This document shows, in pieces, positions 15,911 through 25,388 of a stretch of DNA of 64,000 nt. Position numbers and translations under genes: made by a program. The notes beneath the pieces are model-generated. The model had not been told where the DNA came from. It made no database searches and saw nothing but the letters and a program-made list of their open reading frames with translations. Numbering within the stretch: the stretch's first letter is position 1; each line of letters begins with the position of its first letter. Source of the DNA: DASVTU01 sp036387415 (GTDB taxonomy: Bacteria > Acidobacteriota > Blastocatellia > Pyrinomonadales > Pyrinomonadaceae); the NCBI GenBank assembly GCA_036387415.1, contig DASVTU010000014.1, positions 62,001-126,000 of the forward strand. Direction: 5' to 3'.

Positions 15911-16280
15911 TTTCCGTCGGGCGACTCGTCGCTTCCATCTCGATTGAGCGGCTCGTCGCCCGTTGCGAAAGAGCCGCTCATAACAACAGTTTCCACACGA
16001 CGGCAGACGCCTGAATCGGCGTCGAGAACGAGCAAGGGCAGGAGCGAAGGGTGAGTTTCGCAACAGACGAACTCACCTTTCATTCTCCGAAAATATTTCA
16101 AGTTTGCTCGTTCCAGTTCTTTAGTTTTCCCATCCTCGCACGAACCTCGCGTCCGGCCTGTTCGGTGTTTTAACAGGCCAGCACTTTCGTCTATCGAAAT
16201 CAAGACCAGCGGAACCGGCATCGCGTCCGGCATGGCGGACGGGTCTGTTTCGCGACACTTCAACGTTAAGGAGAATGCAG
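15911..16280. other. Intergenic region with several hairpins
   Basis: No gene is convincing. It holds a 9-bp stem at 15946-15979, a terminator-like stem at 16048-16079 and an 8-bp stem at 16155-16179 (GGCCTGTT and its complement). A decamer GGCTCGTCGC or a close variant occurs three times between 15893 and 15960. Confidence 0.5.
16048..16079 (+). terminator. Putative terminator after the SWIM-Rad52 operon
   Basis: Arms GGTGAGTT and AACTCACC (16050-16057 and 16070-16077) enclose 12 bases and are followed by TTTC. The stem is short and the U run weak. Confidence 0.45.
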
Positions 16281-16676
16281 ATGGCTGAACACGAAAATTT
16301 CGCGCACGGAAGCTTTATCTGGTACGAATTGGCCTCGACCGATTCAGAAGCTTCCAAAAAGTTTTACACCGAACTTCTCGGCTGGAAATTAAAGCGGGGA
16401 GATGTGGAGGGAATGGAATACAACGAAATCATGGTGGGCGATAAGCCCTCCGGCGCTATCTATCAAATGGGGTCGGAATACGGCAACGCGCCTTCGCACT
16501 GGATGGCTTACGTCGCCGTCGATGATGTGGACGCATCCGCCAAACGCGTCGAAGAACTCGGAGGCAAGGTCTGCATCCCGCCCACAGACATTCCCAACGT
16601 CGGTCGCTTCTGCGTCATCAACGACCCCTCGGGAGCCACCCTCTCGCTCATCACGATGTCCGGCGTGCCTTCCTGA
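16281..16676 (+). CDS. VOC-superfamily (glyoxalase/bleomycin-resistance-like) protein
   Basis: 131 residues from the ATG at 16281, which lies 7 bases after AAGGAG; an ATG at 16275 is too close to that site. The paired beta-alpha-beta-beta-beta pattern is clear: SFIWYELASTDSEASKKFYTELLGWKL opens the first module and HWMAYVAVDDVDASAKRVEELGGKV the second, ending VINDPSGATLSL. These proteins bind a metal at the module interface and act as lyases, isomerases or dioxygenases, or bind drugs; the substrate cannot be told. A second VOC gene lies 0.7 kb downstream on the same strand. Confidence 0.9.
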   Translation: MAEHENFAHGSFIWYELASTDSEASKKFYTELLGWKLKRGDVEGMEYNEIMVGDKPSGAIYQMGSEYGNAPSHWMAYVAVDDVDASAKRVEELGGKVCIPPTDIPNVGRFCVINDPSGATLSLITMSGVPS

Positions 16677-16788
16677 ACACTTGTTCTCGCGTTGCAACGG
16701 ACGCCGCCGCTTTTTGCTAAAACCTCGCACGAAATTTGACACGCGGACGGCCTTAGCGTCGCCGCACAAAATCGAATGGAGGAATATG

Positions 16789-17289
16789 ATGAGAATTCGT
16801 CTCTCCCTTGTCCTATTGGTGCTGTTGCTTTTCGTCGCCGCGTGGGGCGTCTCGGTCATAACCGGATACGCCGCGCCCGTCGAAGCGCAGAGGAATGATG
16901 AGATTGCACAGGCCATCATCGCCCGCGAGAAGGCTTCCGTGAGCGCATGGCAACGCAAGGACAAGGCTTTCTATGCAGACTTCCTCTCGGAAGATGCCAC
17001 CTACTTTTCGGCGCACAACCCTTACCTCGAAATCGACCCGAAGACCACCTTCCTGCCCAAGTTTGAAGAGTTCACGGAGATGTTCAAGTACATCAACTTC
17101 CAGATGCACAACCCGCGCGTGCAGGTCTACGGCGACACGGCCATCCTCACTTATAACCACGCCGTGATGGTTAACATGGGAGGTCGTACCATGAACTTCA
17201 CGGGCAAGATGACCAGCGTTTACATCAAGCAAGGCAATACGTGGCGCGTCGTCCATGCACACGAATCGATTAACGCCGGAGCACAGTGA
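16789..17289 (+). CDS. Secreted SnoaL-like/DUF4440-type protein
   Basis: 166 residues. GGAGG lies 6 bases before the ATG at 16789; another ATG is directly upstream at 16786. A clear signal peptide (MRIRLSLVLLVLLLFVAAWGVSVI) is followed by an NTF2-like fold: AIIAREKASVSAWQRKDKAFYADFLSEDATYF, then YGDTAILTYNHAVMV and a closing WRVVHAHES strand. Proteins of this fold bind small hydrophobic ligands or catalyse isomerisations; no specific function can be assigned. It probably forms an operon with the flanking VOC genes. Confidence 0.82.
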   Translation: MRIRLSLVLLVLLLFVAAWGVSVITGYAAPVEAQRNDEIAQAIIAREKASVSAWQRKDKAFYADFLSEDATYFSAHNPYLEIDPKTTFLPKFEEFTEMFKYINFQMHNPRVQVYGDTAILTYNHAVMVNMGGRTMNFTGKMTSVYIKQGNTWRVVHAHESINAGAQ

Positions 17290-17358
17290 AGACGCGCGTC
17301 TTGAACCGTCGTCGCTTGCGTATCTCTTCAAACAGACAGCACAGAACAGGAGACAGAA

Positions 17359-17724
17359 ATGCCCAGAGTAGTCCATTTTGAAATCAGCGCGGAGGAACCC
17401 GAACGCGCGCTCAAGTTCTACAAAGAGGTTTTCGGTTGGGAGTCGCGGAAGTGGGACGGCCCCAGACCCTACTGGCTCATCTCGACGGGCGCGGCAGACG
17501 AACCCGGCATCAACGGCGGATTGTTCCAACGCGGCGGGTCAATCAACTACGTCAACTCGATTGACGTGCCTTCCGTTGACGAATACGTTGCGCGCATCGT
17601 CGAGCACGGCGGCAAGGTCGTCATGGCGAAGATGCCGATTCAGGGCGTCGGCTATCTCGCCTATTGTCACGACACCGAAGGCAACGTCTTCGGCGTGATG
17701 CAGGAAGACGCTGCGGCTCAATAA
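17359..17724 (+). CDS. VOC-superfamily protein
   Basis: 121 residues. The start is preceded by ACAGGAGA. VVHFEISAEEPERALKFYKEVFGWE opens the first module, and NYVNSIDVPSVDEYVARIVEHGGKVVMAK and YCHDTEGNVFGVMQ close the second. This is the short VOC form often found as a pair with another VOC gene. A strong terminator follows 24 bases after the stop, ending the operon. Substrate unknown. Confidence 0.9.
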   Translation: MPRVVHFEISAEEPERALKFYKEVFGWESRKWDGPRPYWLISTGAADEPGINGGLFQRGGSINYVNSIDVPSVDEYVARIVEHGGKVVMAKMPIQGVGYLAYCHDTEGNVFGVMQEDAAAQ

Positions 17725-17747
17725 ACGACGGCCGACTCCGTTCCGAT

Positions 17748-17787
17748 GGGGAGATGAAAGAGCGAGATGCTACTCTTTCATCTCCCC
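17748..17787 (+). terminator. Intrinsic terminator
   Basis: A 15-bp perfect inverted repeat (GGGGAGATGAAAGAG and its complement) with a 10-base loop, followed by GTTTGCTTTT. Confidence 0.85.
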
Positions 17788-17948
17788 GTTTGCTTTTGGT
17801 CGTTCCCTTCGCGCCGACGTGTGTACGTGAGCGTACAGAGATTCGCCGTCGCGGCATGATAGTGTGCTGCGACTAACGTGTTAAGAATGACAAGCGGGCG
17901 CAGAAGAAGGGATGGATATTCAAACCATGTCGGCGAAGAGGACACTTG

Positions 17949-18833
17949 ATGAAAATTAAACCGGAATCCGTGCTGCTGCTATTCGTCCTTCTTTTCATTC
18001 CCGCTCTCACACACGCGCAACAACAGCAATCTCTCATCTTCCCCATCACCGACCGCCTGCCGCCGCCAACCGACGCACAAAACAAACCGGAACAGGAAGA
18101 GGAAGAAGAGTTCGTCAAGCCGAGTCGTCCGACGGTGGCGAAGCCGACGGAGTTTCAGAAGCCGGGCGTGCTGCAAGTCGAGATTGGCTACGACGCCAAC
18201 TATCGCGGCGAGGATTTCGATACGAGACAGAGCGTGCCGCTCGCGCTGCGCTTTGCTGCGAGCAAGCGGCTTCTGCTCGAAATCAATCTCGACGCGGTGA
18301 AATCCGAAACCGACTTGGACGGCCAACGCATCACGGGCGTCGGCGACACACAACTGGGCTTTCAAGTTGTCGCCGTGGAATCAAATGAGAGCCGTCCGGC
18401 GTTGGGCTTCGCTTATTACGTCAAGTTGCCGACGGCGAGCGAAGAGAAGGGTCTCGGCTCAGGCCGCTTCGACCATAAGATTCTCGGTCTCGTCGGTCAT
18501 AAATTCGGGGAGACCAACATTGACTTCAACGCCGCTTTTCTCGTTCAAGGCCGCGAAGGCGAAAGCGGTTGGGATCATGGCGGGCAGGCCGCGCTCGCCG
18601 TCTCGCATCAGTTTCAAAACAACTGGGGCATCATCGGCGAAATTTCCGGGCAGAGTTTAGACGAAGCGCAACCGCGCGGCGTCTACGCGCTCGGCGCGCT
18701 GACACATCAGGTTAATCGTCGTTTCATCGTCGATGCGGGGATGCGCTTCGGACTGAATCCGTCTGCGCCGCGCATCGGCGTCTTCGCCGGAATGACGGTC
18801 GGAGTGTTTGATTTTTTCAAGCACAAACGCTAA
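17949..18833 (+). CDS. Outer-membrane beta-barrel, MetA-pathway transporter-like
   Basis: 294 residues from the ATG at 17949. The signal peptide is ESVLLLFVLLFIPALTHA with cleavage before QQQQ. An acidic linker (EQEEEEEF) precedes a series of amphipathic strands (VLQVEIGYDANYRGEDFD, LALRFAASKRLLLEINLD, ALGFAYYVKLPTA) typical of the Phenol_MetA_deg/transporter-like barrel family, ending in a strand with Phe near the terminus. It probably sits in the outer membrane. Substrate unknown. The following cysteine hydrolase gene is on the same strand but 90 bases away. Confidence 0.75.
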   Translation: MKIKPESVLLLFVLLFIPALTHAQQQQSLIFPITDRLPPPTDAQNKPEQEEEEEFVKPSRPTVAKPTEFQKPGVLQVEIGYDANYRGEDFDTRQSVPLALRFAASKRLLLEINLDAVKSETDLDGQRITGVGDTQLGFQVVAVESNESRPALGFAYYVKLPTASEEKGLGSGRFDHKILGLVGHKFGETNIDFNAAFLVQGREGESGWDHGGQAALAVSHQFQNNWGIIGEISGQSLDEAQPRGVYALGALTHQVNRRFIVDAGMRFGLNPSAPRIGVFAGMTVGVFDFFKHKR

Positions 18834-18923
18834 AAGTTTGTAAGGCCGTTCGCTGTAGAAATCCCCTTCTGTTTTTTTCGTCCGAGCTTCCGACGCATTT
18901 TGTCCGTCGAGGATAAACGAGAG

Positions 18924-19598
18924 ATGCCTGCGAAGAACGAGGATTTACACGGCAATGTGCCCGACAAATCCGACATCGCGCTCCTGCTGATTGATGTCAT
19001 CAACGATCTCGAATTCGACAGCGGCCAACAGCTTCTCCAATTTGCCCTGCCGATGGCCGAACGACTCGCCGCGCTCAAGCGACGCGCCAAGCAATCCAAC
19101 ATCCCCGTCGTCTACGTCAACGATAATTTCGGTAAGTGGCAATCGGACTTCCAGAAGATTCTGGCGCATTGTCTCGAAGACGACGTGCGCGGGCGTCCCC
19201 TCGCAGAACAACTTCGACCCGGCGACGACGACTATTTCGTGCTCAAGCCAAAACACTCCGGCTTCTTCTCCACGACGCTCGACACCCTGCTCGACTACTT
19301 GCAGGTAAAGACGCTCATCCTAACCGGACTCACCGCCGACATCTGCGTTCTCTTCACCGCCAACGATGCATACATGCGCGACTTTCATCTCGTCGTGCCG
19401 TCGGACTGCGTGGCGTCGAGCGATGCGGATGAGAATCGTCATGCGCTCGAACAGATGCAACGAGTGCTCAAGGCCGACACACGCGCCTCAACCGAACTCG
19501 ATTTGGAAGAGTTGAAGCGACAGGCCGCCGAGCCGCCGGAGCAAGACGACAAACCCGCTCCCCAACCGCAGTCGCAGCAGTTTGCCCACCAGGAATGA
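18924..19598 (+). CDS. Isochorismatase-like cysteine hydrolase
   Basis: 224 residues from the ATG at 18924; a TTG at 18900 is possible. The catalytic triad of the family is visible: Asp in LLLIDVINDL, Lys in FVLKPKHSGF and Cys in LTGLTADICVLFTANDAYMRDF. The family includes nicotinamidases and isochorismatases; nothing in the sequence singles out one substrate. The C-terminal ~35 residues are a Gln/Pro/Glu tail not needed for the fold. Confidence 0.9.
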   Translation: MPAKNEDLHGNVPDKSDIALLLIDVINDLEFDSGQQLLQFALPMAERLAALKRRAKQSNIPVVYVNDNFGKWQSDFQKILAHCLEDDVRGRPLAEQLRPGDDDYFVLKPKHSGFFSTTLDTLLDYLQVKTLILTGLTADICVLFTANDAYMRDFHLVVPSDCVASSDADENRHALEQMQRVLKADTRASTELDLEELKRQAAEPPEQDDKPAPQPQSQQFAHQE

Positions 19599-19737
19599 GG
19601 CGACCGGAAACGCTCGCGGAAGACGCATTCCCCAGTCATCTACTTCCGCGCGCAACGTTACCAGAGAGAAATTAACGACCAAGCGGGCAACCAGAGGAGA
19701 CGAAGACAACCGACTTCGTTTTCAGAAGGATAAATCT

Positions 19738-20406
19738 ATGCGACGCTTCTTTCGTAACAACGGTCTCTCCATCGTGATGTTCGGCCTCTTCTTCTGCACC
19801 TTCATCGTCGGCCAGAGCGTCGTCGGCTTTTGGGAGTACAACGAAGACCAGCGAGAGCACCGGCAGCCGACCATCGTCTACACGGAATATCTCACGACGA
19901 GTCACTTCCTCGAAGCGACGATGGAGAATTGGGAGAGCGAGTTTCTACAGATGTTCGCTTTTATCATTCTCACCACCTGCCTCTATCAGAAAGGCTCCGC
20001 CGAATCGAAAGACCCCGACAAAGAGAATCCCGTCGATAGAGACCCGCGCCAGTCGAAGAATAAAAAGGACGCGCCGTGGCCTGTGCGTCGCGGCGGCTGG
20101 ATTTTGAAGTTGTACGAGTATTCCCTGTCGCTCACCTTCCTGCTACTTTTCCTCATTTCATTTGCGCTCCATGCCGTCGGCGGCGCGGGCGAATACAATG
20201 AAGAAATGCAGGTACACGGAGGTCAACAAATTTCCGTCATACAGTATTTCGGCACGTCGCGCTTCTGGTTTGAATCGCTGCAAAACTGGCAGAGCGAATT
20301 TCTCGCCATCGGTCTCATGGTGCTGCTCACCGTCTGGTTGCGACAGCGCGGTTCGCCGGAATCGAAGCCCGTCGATGCCCCGCACCACGACACAGGCGAA
20401 GAGTGA
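19738..20406 (+). CDS. DUF6766 family membrane protein
   Basis: 222 residues from the ATG at 19738, seven bases after AGAAGGA. Four hydrophobic segments are visible: LSIVMFGLFFCTFIVGQSVV, FLQMFAFIILTTCLY, SLTFLLLFLISFALHAVG and EFLAIGLMVLLTVWL. The protein is an internal duplication: each half has a motif of type G-x-Y-N-E-x-Q, a hydrophobic pair, an ENWESEF/QNWQSEF motif and QKGSAESK/QRGSPESK. It sits in the inner membrane; function unknown. A strong terminator follows. Confidence 0.85.
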   Translation: MRRFFRNNGLSIVMFGLFFCTFIVGQSVVGFWEYNEDQREHRQPTIVYTEYLTTSHFLEATMENWESEFLQMFAFIILTTCLYQKGSAESKDPDKENPVDRDPRQSKNKKDAPWPVRRGGWILKLYEYSLSLTFLLLFLISFALHAVGGAGEYNEEMQVHGGQQISVIQYFGTSRFWFESLQNWQSEFLAIGLMVLLTVWLRQRGSPESKPVDAPHHDTGEE

Positions 20407-20437
20407 CGCCCGGCACACACCGCGCGACGCCGAAACA

Positions 20438-20474
20438 AAAGAGGCCGCATCTTGCACAAAGATGCGGCCTCTTT
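20438..20474. terminator. Bidirectional intrinsic terminator
   Basis: A 13-bp GC-rich stem (20441-20453 with 20459-20471) with A-rich 5' and T-rich 3' flanks, between two convergent genes. Confidence 0.88.
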
Positions 20475-20497
20475 CAGTTGAATGGCTGCTGCGGTCT

Positions 20498-22285
20498 TTA
20501 CTCTTCGTCGTAAGACTTCGATTGCGGATTGCGACCGCGCATGGCTGCCGCCGCGAGTTCGCGTGCACGCGGGAGCACTTCGATGGCTTTGGCGACCTGC
20601 GGGTCGTCGCTGACGAGAACCTGCGAGGCGGTCACTGTGCCGAAAGCGGCGGTGGCGACTTCATAGCGCAGTTGACGTGCGATGAATTCGCGGTTGCGGT
20701 CGAGTTGGACGGGCGTGAATTTGTACTCCTTCTTGCCCGCGACGAACGTCTTGAACGCTTTGAAAAGGTCGTCGGTGACGGGGAAATCCGCCGCCGCCAT
20801 GTCATGATTGAAATCAATCGCGCGTTGCACCTTGTAGGTGTCGAAGCTGGAAATGCGATTGTTGACGAGTTCGCGTGCGAAGGCGAAAATCGGGTCAATC
20901 AGGCGTTGCTGTTGCGGATTGAAGATGCGCGGTTTGACGCCCTCATCGGGCGCGATGCCGCCGCCGCCATAGACGGTGCGACCCGTATCCGTGCGCGTCG
21001 CTTCGCCCGTCGGCTTGGCGGGCGTCTTCTCGGCTTCCTTGTCATCATCTTCGTCGCGTTGGCCGAGGCCGCCGCGCGTGTAGTAATCGTAGAGCGAGCC
21101 GTTGGAGTAGTCGCGTTGAATCAAGCGACCGGAAGGCGTCAGATATTTGGTGGTCGTCAAGGTCAGGGCTGTGCCGTAGTCGAGCGGCATGATGCTCTGG
21201 ACGAGACCCTTGCCAAAACTCGTCTCACCGACGATGAGCGCGCGGTCGTGGTCTTGCAATGCGCCCGCGACGATTTCCGAGGCTGACGCCGAATTGCGAT
21301 TGACGAGCACGACGAGCGGCGTCGTGTCGGGCGTGCGGTTCGACGAGCGATATTCCTTGTCGCCGCCGCCGCGTGTGCCGCGTCCCTTCTGACTCAGAAT
21401 CAGTTGCTCGCGCTGCAAGAAACGCTCGGCGACTTTGACCGCCTGATCCAAGAGTCCGCCGGGATTGTTCCTGAGGTCGAGCACAAGCGATGTCATGCCC
21501 TGCGCGTGTAGTTCTTCGAGCGCGCCGACAAACTCTTCGGCGGTCGTGTAGTTGAAGCCACGCGTCATGTCGATGTAGCCGACGCCGGGACGAATCAGGT
21601 ATGCATCGGGCACGGTCGGCTGGTTCACCGCATCGCGCGTAATTTCGACGACTTCCTTCTTGTCGGTCGCGGCGCGTTCGACCGTGATGCGGACGACCGA
21701 ACCACGCGGCCCGCGCAACTTGTCGCGCACTTCGCCCGACGCCTTCCCCTTGACGGATTGACCGTCAACTTCGACGATGCGGTCGCCGTAGCGCAGACCG
21801 GCTTTGGCCGCCGGAGTGCCTTCAAAGGTGGCGAGGATGTAGGTGTCTGTGCTGTCGCCGATTTTGCGGTCGCCGATGGTTGCGCCGATGCCGTAATACT
21901 CTGAACGCCAGTCGGCGCGCAGTTCCTCAAACTCTTTCGCGTCGTAGAAATTCGAGTGCGGGTCGAGCGAGCGGAGCATACCGATAATGGACGACTTGAA
22001 GACGTTGTTGTATTCGAGTTTGCTGCCGTCCACGTAGTTTTCCTGAATCACGGTCAGGGCTTCGGCAAAATCCTGCTCGATGACGGAGGAGGCTTCGGCG
22101 TTGGGCGCGTTGCGACGCGTGCGTCCTTCGGGCGCGGTGGCATTGGGACGCGTGGTGCCGCGTTCGGCTTCGCCGCGACGTGCGGCGGGCGGCGTCTGTT
22201 GCGTCTGTTGTGCGAAGACGAGAGAAGGAATTAGTAGTGCGAGGAGGAGAAACGTCGCCAGCGCGGATGAAATTTTATTCTTCAC
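20498..22285 (-). CDS. ctpA: S41-family carboxyl-terminal processing peptidase
   Basis: 595 residues from a GTG at 22285 with AGAGG upstream. A signal peptide (ISSALATFLLLALLIPSLVFA) sends it to the periplasm. A PDZ domain (ATFEGTPAAKAGLRYGDRIVEVDGQSVKG) precedes the S41 core: GYIDMTRGF, LVLDLRNNPGGLL, then the catalytic Ser in NRNSASASEIVAGAL and Lys in VGETSFGKGLVQ. These enzymes trim or degrade periplasmic proteins at hydrophobic C-termini. The C-terminal ~200 residues exceed the minimal family length. The gene stands alone between convergent and minus-strand neighbours. Confidence 0.93.
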   Translation of the reverse strand: MKNKISSALATFLLLALLIPSLVFAQQTQQTPPAARRGEAERGTTRPNATAPEGRTRRNAPNAEASSVIEQDFAEALTVIQENYVDGSKLEYNNVFKSSIIGMLRSLDPHSNFYDAKEFEELRADWRSEYYGIGATIGDRKIGDSTDTYILATFEGTPAAKAGLRYGDRIVEVDGQSVKGKASGEVRDKLRGPRGSVVRITVERAATDKKEVVEITRDAVNQPTVPDAYLIRPGVGYIDMTRGFNYTTAEEFVGALEELHAQGMTSLVLDLRNNPGGLLDQAVKVAERFLQREQLILSQKGRGTRGGGDKEYRSSNRTPDTTPLVVLVNRNSASASEIVAGALQDHDRALIVGETSFGKGLVQSIMPLDYGTALTLTTTKYLTPSGRLIQRDYSNGSLYDYYTRGGLGQRDEDDDKEAEKTPAKPTGEATRTDTGRTVYGGGGIAPDEGVKPRIFNPQQQRLIDPIFAFARELVNNRISSFDTYKVQRAIDFNHDMAAADFPVTDDLFKAFKTFVAGKKEYKFTPVQLDRNREFIARQLRYEVATAAFGTVTASQVLVSDDPQVAKAIEVLPRARELAAAAMRGRNPQSKSYDEE

Positions 22286-22456
22286 GGAGCAAACCTCTGT
22301 TTGAAACCGATTTACAAAAACAGGTCAACTCGCATCCGCGAGCATGGCCTGCCACAAAAAGACCGCCCGAAGGCAGGTGGATGTAGTGTAATGGATGAGT
22401 GGAACGGCGGCAAGGTTGCGCCGGAAATCGCGGCAAAATGTAAAAAGACCCGCGCT

Positions 22457-22566
22457 TGCGCGAGGGCAAGAGGAAAAGGTAAAGGGCAAAAGCAGGTCAA
22501 AGGCAGAAGGGCGCAGAAGGCAGATTTCTTCCCTTTTGCCTTTTACCCTGCACCCTTTGCCCTTTC
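22457..22566. repeat. Word-repeat dyad 4 (AAAAGGC/GGGCAAA words)
   Basis: The left arm strings together GGCAAGAGGAAAAGG, AAAGGGCAAAAGC and AAAGGCAGAAGG units; the right arm (about 22526-22566) reads CCCTTTTGCCTTTTACCC and similar. The right arm ends exactly at the stop codon of the minus-strand gene at 22567. Confidence 0.8.
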
Positions 22567-22929
22567 TTATCTCACGTGTCGTTGGCGCAAAATGTGGCCG
22601 TTCGAGGGGTCGAGGGTGAGTTCGAGGCCGTCCCAGTTGGTTAAGACGACGCGGTTGCCATCGCGTGCGAGGTTGACGTAGGGGCTGTCGGCGTTGACGT
22701 GCGCGCGTGCGGCGACTTGCCAGAGCGTTTCACCCGACGGGCTGAGACCGTAGACGTTTTCGTTGAAGACGATTCCGGTCGGCACCTCGAGCCGCACGAC
22801 GAGGGCGCTATCGAATGCCAACGCCTCGGCCACCGGATACGCAAACGTCGCGCACGCTCCCGACGCGAAAACAATCTTCGTTTCGTCGATGACGTATTCG
22901 TCGCTAGACATCGTCGTCGGCGCAGTCAT
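22567..22929 (-). CDS. Hypothetical protein
   Basis: 120 residues, no signal peptide. The pattern is all-beta: KIVFASGACATFAYPV, SALVVRLEVPTGIVF, ENVYGLSPSGETLWQV, NRVVLTNWDGLELTLDPSNG. This last stretch resembles one blade of a quinoprotein- or NHL-like propeller, but one blade alone does not make the fold. It lies between the M61 peptidase and dyad 4 on the minus strand. The start at 22929 has no clear ribosome binding site. Family not recognised. Confidence 0.6.
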   Translation of the reverse strand: MTAPTTMSSDEYVIDETKIVFASGACATFAYPVAEALAFDSALVVRLEVPTGIVFNENVYGLSPSGETLWQVAARAHVNADSPYVNLARDGNRVVLTNWDGLELTLDPSNGHILRQRHVR

Positions 22930-22982
22930 ATTCGTCGCTGCACATTTCGGTTACCACTCGTTTCAAATGTCGTGTTCGTCAT

Positions 22983-25388
22983 TCACCGTAGCGTCCGACG
23001 GTTTCTAAAAGCTGTGGTCGGCAGGCGTTCCATCAGTTGATACTGGATTGCGCCGCCGCTTCCCCATCCGGCTTGCGCGCCGACTGTCCCGACACGCAAG
23101 CGCGTTCCGGCGGGCACGTACACGTCCGAGACGAAGACGGGCATGTCGGGTAGAGCGAATCGGTCTCGAATCTGCGCGGGCGTCAGCCCTTCGATTTCGC
23201 TGCGCGGCATAATCCACATGCCCGGCTGATTTCGCTCGCCGTGCACGCGAGAGAAAATCGTCTCCTCCTGAAGCACAACCTCCTGCACGTCTCCCGTCAG
23301 TGCATAGGGCGGACGCTGACCCGCCTGTATAAACGACGCGTTGGCCTCGTTAGCCGTGATGGTTCGAGACGACGAAAACGTGCAAGGAGCGCAGACCGCT
23401 TGCCCGTTCCTCGCTACGCCTACCGCCGACGGCGGCGTGGCGGTCGGCGGCTTCGCACCCCGGAGCCACGAATCGCGTATGGCTCGCTGTTCGGGTGTGG
23501 CGTTAGGGTCTTCGGTAATCGTGTATGCGGCGGTCTGAGTCGTACGCATCACCCAGGAGACTTCGAGCAGACGGTCGCCGCGAAAGATGGTGGCGAGAAC
23601 GCGTTCGCCGTTGCGGAAACGTGCGAGTTGCGCTTGAAGCGTTGAGGGCGCGACGCGTTCGCCGCCGATGGCGAGCAGAATATCGTTCGACGCCAGCACG
23701 TTGTAGGCGGGGCTTTCGGAACTGACGCCGTTCACGACGATGCCAGTCGGTTGTCCGCTGCCGAGTTGCGAGAACGTCGCTCCGACGCCTCCCTGCGGGG
23801 CAGTTTGAGTCGGCGTGTAAGCGGCTGTGTCGTCGAATTCGACGCCGAAGTCAAAGGGCGGCGCTTCCTTTTTTTCCAGACGCAAACCCGCGTAGCCGAG
23901 CGCGCGTTCGTAGGGCAACTCCTCCACGCCGCCGACGTAGCGCGTGAAGAACTCGCCGAAATCGGAACCCGCTACCGTCTCAACCGCTTTTTGAAAACCG
24001 CCCGGCTCCCAACCCGCCTTCGGCAGACCGAAATTCTCCAAGAGATAACGGAACACATCATCGAGCGAACGCGCGTTCTTGGTACGCTGGCGAATCTCCA
24101 AATCGAGCAACATGCCGAGGAGGTCGCCTTTGTTGTAGTAGCTGAACGACGTGTTGAGCGGGTCGTCGTGCGAGTACCAGGTGTTGATGCTCGACTCTTC
24201 GACGGTCTGGATGCGTCTGCCCGGCAGACTCTGCAACTCGCGTATCTCGTTCGACATCGCTCTATAAAAACGCTCGCGCGTCCAGAGGCCGCTCCGCATG
24301 ATATGGAGCGAGCCGTAGTAGCTCGTCATGCCCTCGGAGACGTAGAGGTCGCGCGTGGTGACGGGCTGCGTGTAGTCGAAGGGGCCGAGCACGCCGGGGC
24401 GCAGGCGTTTGACGTTCCAGAGATGGAAAAACTCATGCGACGTGACGCCGCGAAATCTCTCCCAACCATCTTCAGTGTTTCCGGCAAACTTGCGTAGATT
24501 GATGGCGGTCGAGTTGAGATGTTCGAGGCCGCCGCCGCCGCGCGGCAGCATGTGAAAGATGAAGACATAGCGACGGAAGGGCGCGCCGCCCATCATGTCC
24601 ACTTGCGAGCGCACCATGCTCTCCGTCTCGGCGCGGAAACGTTCGAGGTCGTAGTTATGTGTGCCGTAGATGGCGATTTCGTAGGCGGCGCCCTTGTAGT
24701 CGAAACGCAGGACGTTGTGCGTGCCGATTTCAAAAGGCGCATCCACGAAAGTGTCGTAGTCGGGCGCGGCGAAGGTGTTGGGACGAGCGGCGACAGGCTC
24801 AAGCCCTGTTGAGATGGTCGTCCAACGCGGCGGCCTGTTGACCGTCAACGTGACGGGGCGCTCCTTCGCGCCGACGACGTATGGAAAAATCAGCGACCCG
24901 TTGAAAAAGGCGTGCGTGTCGTCGAGGTGCGCGCCGCTGACGCCGAAGTTGTCTGCATAGACTTTGTATGAGACGCGCACGGCGTTCGCGCCGCGTGTCT
25001 CGACGCGCCAGGAGTTGGTGTGAGTTTTCCTGACGGGAAGCGACTGCCCGCCTGTCGTGCCCGCGCGAAACTCCTGCACGTTGCGCGCCGCATCGACGAC
25101 GCGATACGCGCCCGGCACCCACACCGGAAACTCCACATCAATCTGCGGCGCAGAGATGTTCGCCACCGTCATCGTCACCTCGAAGAGATGCGTCGTCGGG
25201 CGCGACATGCCGAGTTCATAACTGATGGAAAGCCCCTGCTGCGCGTTGTTCGGCGCGGCGAGGGACGAATGTGCGTTGAAGCGTTGTTGTGCAGATATGT
25301 TTGTCGCCGTCGCCGCGTGAAGCAGCGAGAAGACGACGAGCAAGGCCAGAGAGAACTTTTGACGCGGGCGAGACGTGTTGCGATTCAT
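22983..25388 (-). CDS. M61-family metallopeptidase with PDZ domain
   Basis: 801 residues from the ATG at 25388, eight bases after AAGGGAG. Signal peptide KFSLALLVVFSLLHAATAT. Residues ~60-250 form the family's N-terminal beta domain. The zinc site is HEFFH in GVTSHEFFHLWNVKRLRP, with the downstream Glu in LYVSEGMTSYYG. A PDZ domain (SESPAYNVLASNDILLAIGG) follows around residue 580. This matches glycyl aminopeptidase-like M61 enzymes, here periplasmic. The last ~150 residues extend beyond the usual family and look like a separate beta domain. Confidence 0.92.
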   Translation of the reverse strand: MNRNTSRPRQKFSLALLVVFSLLHAATATNISAQQRFNAHSSLAAPNNAQQGLSISYELGMSRPTTHLFEVTMTVANISAPQIDVEFPVWVPGAYRVVDAARNVQEFRAGTTGGQSLPVRKTHTNSWRVETRGANAVRVSYKVYADNFGVSGAHLDDTHAFFNGSLIFPYVVGAKERPVTLTVNRPPRWTTISTGLEPVAARPNTFAAPDYDTFVDAPFEIGTHNVLRFDYKGAAYEIAIYGTHNYDLERFRAETESMVRSQVDMMGGAPFRRYVFIFHMLPRGGGGLEHLNSTAINLRKFAGNTEDGWERFRGVTSHEFFHLWNVKRLRPGVLGPFDYTQPVTTRDLYVSEGMTSYYGSLHIMRSGLWTRERFYRAMSNEIRELQSLPGRRIQTVEESSINTWYSHDDPLNTSFSYYNKGDLLGMLLDLEIRQRTKNARSLDDVFRYLLENFGLPKAGWEPGGFQKAVETVAGSDFGEFFTRYVGGVEELPYERALGYAGLRLEKKEAPPFDFGVEFDDTAAYTPTQTAPQGGVGATFSQLGSGQPTGIVVNGVSSESPAYNVLASNDILLAIGGERVAPSTLQAQLARFRNGERVLATIFRGDRLLEVSWVMRTTQTAAYTITEDPNATPEQRAIRDSWLRGAKPPTATPPSAVGVARNGQAVCAPCTFSSSRTITANEANASFIQAGQRPPYALTGDVQEVVLQEETIFSRVHGERNQPGMWIMPRSEIEGLTPAQIRDRFALPDMPVFVSDVYVPAGTRLRVGTVGAQAGWGSGGAIQYQLMERLPTTAFRNRRTLR

